This document shows, piece after piece, positions 57,740 through 64,000 of a stretch of DNA of 64,000 bases. The position numbers and the translations under genes are program-made. Below the pieces are notes generated by a model, which saw nothing but the letters and a program-made list of their open reading frames with translations, was not told where the DNA came from and made no database searches. Source of the DNA: Streptomyces echinoruber (GTDB lineage: Bacteria > Actinomycetota > Actinomycetes > Streptomycetales > Streptomycetaceae). The stretch lies in contig NZ_BMWH01000007.1 of assembly GCF_014651135.1 (NCBI RefSeq), positions 160,116 through 224,115 on the forward strand, written 5' to 3'. The stretch's first letter is position 1; every line of letters begins with the position of its first letter.

Positions 57740-60447
57740 GCGCCGACCGCGCCGAGGACCGCGAGGACCTCGTGGACCCCATGGACCCCGTGGACCGCGA
57801 GGACCTCATAGAGCCCGTGGACCCCGTGGACCGCGAGGACCTCATAGAGCCCGTGGACCCCGTGGATCGCGTGGACCCCGTGGACCGCAAGAACCTCGTG
57901 GACCCCATGGACCCCGTGGACCGCGAGGACCATGAAAACCTCACGGACCGTGAGGACCCCGTGGACCTCACCGTCGTCATCCCCGCCTACAACGAGGAGC
58001 AGCGGCTCGGCCCCACCCTGGAGGCGATCACCGGCTACCTCGCGGCCACCGAGGACCACTGGGGGAGCTGGGAGGTCGTCGTCGCCGACGACGGCTCCAC
58101 CGACGCCACCCGTGAGGTGGTCGCCGCCCTGGCCCACCCCCGCGTCCGGCTGGTCGGCGGCGACCGCAACCGCGGCAAGGGGCACGCCCTGCGCGCCGGG
58201 GTCGCCGTCTCGCGCGGGCGCCGGGTGCTGGTGACCGACGCCGACCTGGCGGCGCCGATCGAGGAGCTGGAGCGGCTCGACAAGGCCCTCGCCGACGGCG
58301 GCCTCGCGGCGATCGGCTCCCGCTCGGTGCCGGGCGCGACGTTCGGCAGCCGCCAGCACCGGCTGCGCGAACTGCTGGGCCGCGCCGGGAACTTACTGAT
58401 ACGCCGGCTCGCGGTGCCCGGCGTCCGCGACACCCAGTGCGGCTTCAAGCTGTTCGACGGCGACCGGGCCCGCGCGGCGTTCGCCGCCTCCCGGCTGGAC
58501 GGCTGGGGCATCGACGTGGAGGTGCTGCAGTACTTCCGGCGCTCCGGCTGGCCGGTCACCGAGGTGCCGGTGCACTGGTCGCACCAGCCCGGCTCCAAGA
58601 TCGGCCCGCTGGACTACGCGCGGGTGCTGGCCGACCTGGCCCGGCTGCGGCTCCGCACCCGCCGCACCCCCCGGCCGCCCCGGCCCACCCGCCTGCTGCC
58701 CCGGCCCTCCCGCTTGCTGCCCCGGCTTGCCCGCCTGCTGCCCCGGCCCGCCGACCTGCTGGCCGCCGCCCTCTTCCTGCTGCTGGCGCTCGCCCTGTAC
58801 TCCGGCCGTTTCTTCGACCCCGGTCACCGCTACCTGACCGACTCCCTGCAGGACCAGAACCAGTGGGAGTGGTTCTTCGCGGTCACCGCCGACAACGTCG
58901 CCCACCTGCGCAACCCGCTCTTCACCGACCTGCAGGGCTTCCCCGACGGCGTCAACCTCATGGCCAACACGGTCATGCTGGGCCTGTCGGCGCCCCTCGC
59001 CCCGGTCACGCTGCTGGCCGGGCCCGCCGTCGCGCTCAGCCTGTGCATGACGTTCGGGCTGACGGCGACCGCGGCGGCCTGGTACTGGCTGATCGTGAAA
59101 CGGGTGGTGCGGCAGCGCGCGGCGGCCTTCCTCGGCGCGGCGCTGGCCGCGTTCGCACCGCCCATGGTCAGCCACGCCAACGCGCACCCCAACTTCGTCG
59201 TCCTGTTCATGATCCCGCTGCTGGTCGACCGCGCCCTGCGCCTGGCCGCCGGCACCCGGGTGGTGCGCGACGGGACCGTCCTCGGCCTGATGGCGGCCTA
59301 CCAGGTCTTCCTCGGCGAGGAGCCGCTGCTGCTGGCCGCCCTGGGGATGCTGCTGTTCGCCGCGGGCTACGCGGCCGTACGGCGGGACGTGGCGCGGGCG
59401 GCCTGGCGCCCGCTGCTGCGCGGGCTGCTCGTCGCCGCCGCGGTGTGCCTGCCGCTGGTGGCGTTCCCGCTGTGGTGGCAGTTCGCGGGCCCGCAGAGCT
59501 ACCACGGCATCCGGCACGGCGACGATGTCGGCAACAGCCCGCTCGCGCTGATCTCCTTCGCCGAGCGCTCCCTGCTGGTCGGCGACGCGGCCCGCGCCGA
59601 CTCCCTGTCCCCCAACCCCACCGAGCAGAACGCCTTCTACGGCTGGCCCCTGCTCCTGCTGGCCTTCGGCGTCACCGTACGGCTCTGGGAACGCCCGCTG
59701 GTCAAGGCGCTGGCCTTCACCACGGTGGGCGCGGCCCTGCTCTCCTTCGGCCCGCGCTTCCGCCTCCCGCTGACCAACACCGTCTTCCCCGGCCCCTGGG
59801 CGCTCCTGCGCCGCCTGCCGCTCTTCGAGTCGGTCATCGAGGGCCGGGTCGCGATGGTGTGCGCCCCAGCCCTCGGCATCCTGCTCGCGCTCGCCGTGGA
59901 CCGGCTCGCCGCCGCCCCCTCCGCCGGCACGCTCTACGGCGGCCTGCTCGCCGTGTGCCTCGCCCTGCTGCCGATCGTGCCGGCCCCGCTGAAGGCCCAG
60001 GACCGGGCCCAGGTGCCGGCGTTCTTCACCGACGGCACCTGGAAGCGGTACGTCCGCCCCGGCGAGAGCCTGGTCACCGTCCCGCTGCCCGACGGCGGCG
60101 ACGCGGAGGCCCTGCACTGGCAGATCGCCGCCCACCTCGGCTTCCCGCTGCCCGGCGGCTACTTCAACGGCCCCTACGGCAAGGACCGCATCGGCATCTA
60201 CGGCGCCACGCCCACCGCCACCGGCTACCTCTTCCGCGAGATCGGCACCACCGGTGTCGTACCGGCCCTGGGCCCGGCCTGGCGCGCCCGGGCCCGCCAC
60301 GACCTCGCCCGCTGGCGGGCGGGCGCCCTCGTCCTGCCCCCGCAGGAGCACGAGGACGCGCTGCGGCGGGCGGTGCGGAAGCTGGTGGGCCGTCCCGGTA
60401 AGTGGACCGGCGGAGTATGGGTATGGGACCTGCACGGGGGAACCTGA
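57736..60447 (+). CDS. Glycosyltransferase family 2 fused to a large membrane domain
   Basis: The protein has 903 residues from the GTG at 57736, overlapping the GntR stop. The first 75 residues are an acidic repeat (DREDLIEPVDPVDREDLIEP), encoded by a near-identical 36-base DNA repeat. The GT2 domain resembles dolichyl-phosphate glucosyltransferases: VVIPAYNEEQRLGPTLEAIT, VVADDGSTDATREVV, VLVTDADLAAPIEEL and RDTQCGFKLFDGDRARAAFA. An Arg/Pro-rich linker with LLPRP repeats leads to about ten membrane helices (LLAAALFLLLALALYSGRFF onward) of GT-C-like type ending in an external domain. It probably makes a polyprenyl-phosphate sugar and uses or flips it for an envelope polymer. Confidence 0.85.
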   Translation: MSADRAEDREDLVDPMDPVDREDLIEPVDPVDREDLIEPVDPVDRVDPVDRKNLVDPMDPVDREDHENLTDREDPVDLTVVIPAYNEEQRLGPTLEAITGYLAATEDHWGSWEVVVADDGSTDATREVVAALAHPRVRLVGGDRNRGKGHALRAGVAVSRGRRVLVTDADLAAPIEELERLDKALADGGLAAIGSRSVPGATFGSRQHRLRELLGRAGNLLIRRLAVPGVRDTQCGFKLFDGDRARAAFAASRLDGWGIDVEVLQYFRRSGWPVTEVPVHWSHQPGSKIGPLDYARVLADLARLRLRTRRTPRPPRPTRLLPRPSRLLPRLARLLPRPADLLAAALFLLLALALYSGRFFDPGHRYLTDSLQDQNQWEWFFAVTADNVAHLRNPLFTDLQGFPDGVNLMANTVMLGLSAPLAPVTLLAGPAVALSLCMTFGLTATAAAWYWLIVKRVVRQRAAAFLGAALAAFAPPMVSHANAHPNFVVLFMIPLLVDRALRLAAGTRVVRDGTVLGLMAAYQVFLGEEPLLLAALGMLLFAAGYAAVRRDVARAAWRPLLRGLLVAAAVCLPLVAFPLWWQFAGPQSYHGIRHGDDVGNSPLALISFAERSLLVGDAARADSLSPNPTEQNAFYGWPLLLLAFGVTVRLWERPLVKALAFTTVGAALLSFGPRFRLPLTNTVFPGPWALLRRLPLFESVIEGRVAMVCAPALGILLALAVDRLAAAPSAGTLYGGLLAVCLALLPIVPAPLKAQDRAQVPAFFTDGTWKRYVRPGESLVTVPLPDGGDAEALHWQIAAHLGFPLPGGYFNGPYGKDRIGIYGATPTATGYLFREIGTTGVVPALGPAWRARARHDLARWRAGALVLPPQEHEDALRRAVRKLVGRPGKWTGGVWVWDLHGGT

Positions 60448-60521
60448 CCGGCGACCGCACCGATACCCTTCATCTCACCTCCTGACACCTCTTGCCCTAC
60501 GTCTGCTCCGGGAGTCCTCCT

Positions 60522-61172
60522 TTGGCCTGTGACCTGTGGCTGGTACCCCTCGTCGACGTGTTGTGCCACACCCCCGACAACCCGTTCGCCGAGGAACTCG
60601 CGCAATACAACAAGGTGCTCGCCGAGAACGGCCTGCCGCCGGTGCCGGTGTACCAGTACATGCCGGGCCTGTCCGGCGACGTCGCCCCGGTGGCCGGCTT
60701 CGACTACGACGCGCTGCACTTCCTGCGCCGCGCCTACCTGCTGCAGGTCTGCGGACTGCCGGTGACGCCGGTCGACGAACTCGGCGGGGACTACGAGCAG
60801 TTGCTGGAGATGTTCGAGTCCACGGCACAGCAGTCCCACCTGGTGTGGCACTACGACCACGCCGGCGCCTACGTCCCCCTCGACTTCCCCCGGCCCCTGG
60901 CCGACGACGAACTCCTCGCCGGCGGCGGCCCGCTGGGCTCCTCCCAGGGCCTGCTGCGCGAACTGGAGTACGTCGCCCCCGTCATCGGCATCGACCCGGC
61001 CAACCCGCCGGCTCCCCCCGCCCCGCCCCTGGGCCCCACGGAACTGGAGGAACCCGCCGTCCCCGCCCCCTACGACCCCAGCCCCTTCGCCCGCGAACGC
61101 CACGTCTGGCTGGGCCTGCACGCGGCCGCGACCCGGAGCCTGGCCCAGGGCTCAATGATCGTCTTCAGCTGA
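60522..61172 (+). CDS. Conserved protein of unknown function
   Basis: The protein has 216 residues from the TTG at 60522 (LACDLWLVPLVDVLCHTPDN), with GGAGTCC upstream; TTG at 60492 is a possible but poorer start. It is acidic and lacks membrane segments; motifs include NPFAEELAQYNKVLAENGLP, LHFLRRAYLLQVCGLPVTPV, QQSHLVWHYDHAGAYVPLDF and a Pro-rich loop (DPANPPAPPAPPLGPTELEE). The look is of a small globular Streptomyces-specific protein. It follows the glycosyltransferase by 75 bases and could be its operon partner. I do not know its role. Confidence 0.72.
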   Translation: MACDLWLVPLVDVLCHTPDNPFAEELAQYNKVLAENGLPPVPVYQYMPGLSGDVAPVAGFDYDALHFLRRAYLLQVCGLPVTPVDELGGDYEQLLEMFESTAQQSHLVWHYDHAGAYVPLDFPRPLADDELLAGGGPLGSSQGLLRELEYVAPVIGIDPANPPAPPAPPLGPTELEEPAVPAPYDPSPFARERHVWLGLHAAATRSLAQGSMIVFS

Positions 61173-61584
61173 CGGCCGACGGCACGGCCGTCAGTGGTGC
61201 ACCTACGGTGCGCCTGCGGTGCATCCGGGCCTCCGGGACGCCCCTTCCGCAGCCCCTCCAGCCTCCAGGCGCATCACCGGGGTGATCCCCACCTCGGCTT
61301 TCAGCCCGACGAAGAACGACTCGGCGATCACGAGCACCTGCACACCGTCCGTCACGCCGAACACCTCCGTCCCGCCGAACACCGGGCAGCGGCACCGCCG
61401 ATCCTCCGCCGACCACACACCTCACGGCAGACCCGGATCGACCACCTCGGCACACCGCGCATTTCCCAACCCCGCGCGCAAAATTGGCGCCACGTTCGAA
61501 CTACCTTGAACTACGCTTCCAGGACGGCTCCATCACCCTCCCCCGCCCTCGCTGCCGACGGCCGGATCTACCGTGAGGAATCGC
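61173..61584. other. Gene-free 410-base gap
   Basis: No convincing gene. A minus-strand open frame of 71 codons (61203-61418, VTDGVQVLVIAESFFVGLKA) has a somewhat protein-like composition and may be debris of an older gene, but it has no ribosome binding site. The base composition falls toward the right, where the less ordinary tail of the window begins. Confidence 0.4.
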
Positions 61585-62226
61585 ATGTCCCTCTTGCTGC
61601 GCGCTCCCCAGGAAGCGGCATGCTGGGAGTGGGAACTGGACGACTTCGCGCCCCCTGGTCTCGACTCCGCGTTGATGACGGCAGCCCGTATGTCTGCCGT
61701 GCTGCGGGACCACCGCCTGCTTTATCCCCAGTTCCTGGAGTGGATGTGGACGGTGCACGGGCACGGCGGCACCGGCGTGATCACCAGGCTTGTCACGTCG
61801 GGTCCTCTGCATGAAGGGCAACTCTCCCGAAGGGTCCGGGAGAGCAAGCCTGTAGGACTTCCGGATGCCGAGCCCGGTGTCATCCAAGTCTTGGGTACCG
61901 GTACGTGGTTCGACGCCGAAGGCAAGGAGCATCAGGAGAGCGACCTCGTCGTCCTGAGTGTCTACCCCGACCAACTGCACCTGGCTGCCGAAGTCGCCGT
62001 TTTCCATGACATCTGGGACTACTGCGACTTTCACGGGAACCCGCACCCGGAGGTGCAGAGACGGAACGCTCCGCGATTGAGTGCGGCGCTCCAGGCTCTT
62101 GAGAAGCTTCTTGACGCGCCCGCCGTTCCAGGTGATGCCACGTACTTCGGCAAGGCAGAAGGGTACGGACTCGCTGAGCCCGACCTGATCGACGGTCGCG
62201 GCCCCGACCTGACCGACATGCTCTGA
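61585..62226 (+). CDS. Protein of unknown function at the start of the right-end island
   Basis: The protein has 213 residues from the ATG at 61585 (MSLLLRAPQEAACWEWELDD), with GTGAGGAA just upstream; a GTG at 61573 is less likely. It is soluble, rich in Trp and aromatic residues (LLYPQFLEWMWTVHGHGGTG), with VIQVLGTGTWFDAEGKEHQE and YPDQLHLAAEVAVFHDIWDY. I recognise no family. Size and composition are like immunity proteins of polymorphic toxin systems, and its neighbours fit that idea, but this is not proof. Confidence 0.65.
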   Translation: MSLLLRAPQEAACWEWELDDFAPPGLDSALMTAARMSAVLRDHRLLYPQFLEWMWTVHGHGGTGVITRLVTSGPLHEGQLSRRVRESKPVGLPDAEPGVIQVLGTGTWFDAEGKEHQESDLVVLSVYPDQLHLAAEVAVFHDIWDYCDFHGNPHPEVQRRNAPRLSAALQALEKLLDAPAVPGDATYFGKAEGYGLAEPDLIDGRGPDLTDML

Positions 62227-62262
62227 ACACACCGTTGACAGCGCCTTCGTATCAGCGCGCCG

Positions 62263-62394
62263 ATGAGGACTGAGACAGTGAAGAACTGGGCTGTCATCCC
62301 GGGCGCCAGGAAATCGAACCAGGCGGCGATCGACGACATCAAATCAATCGTTGAAAAGAATGGCTGGACAGATGATGTCATCTGGTACCCGTAA
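62263..62394 (+). CDS. Very small ORF overlapping the first pentapeptide gene
   Basis: The product has 43 codons from ATG at 62263, or 38 from a GTG at 62278 (VKNWAVIPGARKSNQAAIDD...), ending TDDVIWYP. GAGGACTGAGA before the GTG could be a ribosome binding site. Codon use is more AT-rich than the average here. It overlaps the next gene by about 20 bases in another frame. It could be a real small protein or the broken C-terminus of a toxin. Confidence 0.35.
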   Translation: MRTETVKNWAVIPGARKSNQAAIDDIKSIVEKNGWTDDVIWYP

Positions 62395-63019
62395 CGGTTG
62401 GCTTCCCTCCAGGTTTCCACCAGACGAGACTGCCGCGCAGCGGCTTCGGGAATGGCTCGAAGAAGAGGGCGGCCTCGATGCAGTCGGGATCGATCTGAGT
62501 GGCGCCGACCTTTCTCACGGCGCATTCTGGGAGTCATGGTTCACCGGCGCGAAGCTGGTGAATACAAAGCTTGTCGGCGCAGACCTCTACCGCTCCGACA
62601 CGCAGGGCGCCGATTTCACCGGAGCCGACCTCACACGCTGCTCTCTGATACGCGTCAACATGGACAACGCAATACTGGTAAACGCGGTACTGGACGGAGC
62701 CGAACTCGTGAAGGCGTCATCGTGCGACGTTGACGCCTCCGGGGCGAGCTGCCGCGGAACCGAATTTGTGGACACATTCCTCATCAACACAAATTTCCGC
62801 AGCGCCGATCTGCGAAACGCCGTTTTCGAGGAAAACTCGTTCAAGGTGACGCTGGACGAGGAGACCAGACTGGAAGGCGCGAGCGGAACAGTGTTCGGTC
62901 CGGCGGTCATCATTGAAGGACAAACGCCTCGTGAGCTGTCCGGAGACACGTTGGAACAATGGATTCGCAGCAGGGGAGGAAACCTGCGCGTCCTCAAGCC
63001 CGCGCGGAGCGTGACCTGA
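62375..63019 (+). CDS. Pentapeptide-repeat protein, copy 1
   Basis: The protein has 214 residues from the second of two adjacent ATGs (62372/62375). After RFPPDETAAQRLREWLEEEG there are clear A(D/N)LxX repeats: LSGADLSHGAFWESWFTGAK, LVGADLYRSDTQGADFTGAD, LVNAVLDGAELVKAS and TNFRSADLRNAVFEENSF. A short C-terminal domain (ETRLEGASGTVFGPAVIIEG) is not repetitive. Pentapeptide helices mimic DNA or serve as protein-interaction rods. The following gene is a close duplicate that starts within this stop codon (TGATG), so both are co-translated. Confidence 0.82.
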   Translation: MSSGTRNGWLPSRFPPDETAAQRLREWLEEEGGLDAVGIDLSGADLSHGAFWESWFTGAKLVNTKLVGADLYRSDTQGADFTGADLTRCSLIRVNMDNAILVNAVLDGAELVKASSCDVDASGASCRGTEFVDTFLINTNFRSADLRNAVFEENSFKVTLDEETRLEGASGTVFGPAVIIEGQTPRELSGDTLEQWIRSRGGNLRVLKPARSVT

Positions 63020-63657
63020 TGGCAGACCGCAGGAAATGGCTTCCCGCACGGTTCCCGCCAGACGAGACTGCCGCGCAGCGGCTTCGAGAGTGGCTTGGGG
63101 AAGAGGGCGGCCTCGACGTCATGGGGCTCGGCCTGAGTGGAGCTGACCTTTCTCACGGAGACTTCTCCGAGTCGTGGTTCACCGACGCGAAGCTGGTAGG
63201 TGCAAAGCTCGTCGGGACGGATTTCTACCGCTCGGATCTGCAGAGAGCAAACCTCGACGGAGCTGATCTGACGGATTGCTCCCTGGTGCGCGCCACTTTG
63301 GACGATGCCATCTTGAGGAATACCGTGCTGGACAGGGCCGACCTAGTAAAGGCATCCCTGTATGGCGTCGACGCCTCCGGGGCGAGCTGCCGCGGCACCG
63401 AGTTCATGGGATCTGTGCTGATTTATACCAACTTCTGTGGCGCCGACCTGCGCGACGCCGTTTTCGAAGAAAACTCGTTCAAAGTCACGCTGAACGATGA
63501 AACCAGATTGGAAGGTGCAGCGGGAACGATTTTCGGTCCGGCGGTCATCGTCGAAGGACAAACATCCTGTGAGCTGTCCGGAGCGGCGCTGGAGAGATGG
63601 CTCCGCGACAGGGGCGGAGACCTGCACGTCATCGCTCCGCGAGGCGTGACTCGGTGA
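63019..63657 (+). CDS. Pentapeptide-repeat protein, copy 2
   Basis: The protein has 212 residues, starting MADRRKWLPARFPPDETAAQ. It aligns with copy 1 over its whole length without large gaps (the same WLxxRFPPDETAAQRLREWL beginning, the same DASGASCRGTEF and DAVFEENSFKVTL blocks). Differences are concentrated in the repeat faces, as expected if the two copies recognise different partners. Such tandem duplicates are typical of immunity genes diverging against related toxins; that link is inferred. Confidence 0.82.
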   Translation: MADRRKWLPARFPPDETAAQRLREWLGEEGGLDVMGLGLSGADLSHGDFSESWFTDAKLVGAKLVGTDFYRSDLQRANLDGADLTDCSLVRATLDDAILRNTVLDRADLVKASLYGVDASGASCRGTEFMGSVLIYTNFCGADLRDAVFEENSFKVTLNDETRLEGAAGTIFGPAVIVEGQTSCELSGAALERWLRDRGGDLHVIAPRGVTR

Positions 63658-63709
63658 CAGGACGCAGGAAGCAGCGTTCCGCCCCGTACGACCATCGGAG
63701 ACCGTCCAC

Positions 63710-64000
63710 GTGACCAAGGACGTCATTGCCCTCACCTCGAAGATGCCGGACACCCGTTCCCTGCTGGCCGGCTTCTTCGCGGGCGGACCCGAGCTGGGTC
63801 TGGCCGCCGACCAGGACGGTGCCGTCGTTCGGCTGTGCACGCCCGTCGGCCGCCCCCTGGTCGCCGTGGAGGCCCCACTACTCGTCCACACACCCGGTGA
63901 GGCGGAACGTCTCCTCGGTCCCGAGGTGTCCGCTCCCGCGCCGCCCTATCCGTCGACGTCCTGACCGAGTCGATGGCCGTCGTCCTCTCCGACCGTCCCG
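63710..64000 (+). pseudogene. DUF6177-like gene, frameshifted and cut by the window end
   Basis: A GTG at 63710 begins VTKDVIALTSKMPDTRSLLA and continues LVAVEAPLLVHTPGEAERLL, like the N-terminus of DUF6177 proteins of Streptomyces. The frame stops at 63964 after PPYPSTS, but in another frame the bases from about 63950 read VDVLTESMAVVLSDRP, which resembles a later part of the same family. So bases have been lost with a frame change, and the gene is probably broken. DUF6177 genes are, as far as I recall, neighbours of type VII secretion loci. Confidence 0.55.

Noticed and set aside
61203..61418. Minus-strand 71-codon frame with protein-like composition
   Set aside because: No ribosome binding site, no recognised family and Arg/Gly-rich ends; perhaps gene debris.

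Overview
The window is high-GC actinobacterial DNA with many GTG starts, GC-rich third codon positions and tightly overlapped operons. The chromosomal part carries the asd-ask and recR-ybaB gene order typical of Streptomyces, and the integrated element belongs to the pSAM2-type (AICE) family. I read it as a Streptomyces chromosome segment with a mobile and defence-rich left half and a mostly core right half. All family names come from reading the sequence; no search was run.

Left arm (1-16.5 kb). A cut-off lipoprotein gene is followed by two decayed transposase fragments, a DUF433/PIN-like toxin-antitoxin-type pair, an acidic protein of unknown function, and a complete IS5-type insertion sequence with matching terminal inverted repeats and a second gene coupled to its transposase. 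Next comes a complete four-gene operon on the minus strand (about 13,966 down to 5,513) that I identify as a type II Wadjet system: jetA (DUF2397), jetB (DUF2398), jetC (SMC-like ATPase) and jetD (DUF2399, Toprim), every junction a 4-base overlap. Wadjet systems recognise and cut circular plasmids. A 720-residue protein of unknown function lies behind it.

Integrated element (16,576-28,493). A 58-base direct repeat, which includes the 3' part of a tRNA-Pro(CGG) gene, bounds an 11.9 kb actinomycete integrative and conjugative element. It holds the integrase, excisionase, HUH-type replication initiator, FtsK/TraB-like transfer ATPase, small spread proteins, a GGDEF protein, an HD protein, a Nudix protein and an XRE-type regulator. 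Its left end carries cargo: a small membrane protein and a lower-GC PD-(D/E)XK nuclease that may be a further defence gene. Two intercistronic hairpins flank the GGDEF gene; they share a 25-base loop sequence but have different, still-paired stems.

Right half (28.5-64 kb). Core-like genes follow: a Pr6Pr membrane protein, a metallophosphoesterase, a permease pair with a possible B12-type leader, a TrkA-like channel-associated protein, an S9 peptidase, SURF1, a sigma factor with its coupled membrane protein, aspartate-semialdehyde dehydrogenase and aspartokinase, a Uma2 nuclease-fold protein, DUF5063-recR-ybaB, a SLATT protein, a large receptor-like protein, a Ser/Thr kinase, a MarR/DJ-1 pair with a double palindromic operator, a class III aminotransferase, a GntR regulator and a glycosyltransferase-membrane fusion.

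The last 2.5 kb is less ordinary. It has an unrecognised protein, a tiny ORF, two tandemly duplicated pentapeptide-repeat proteins and a frameshifted DUF6177-like gene, a pattern that could be the tail of a toxin-immunity locus.
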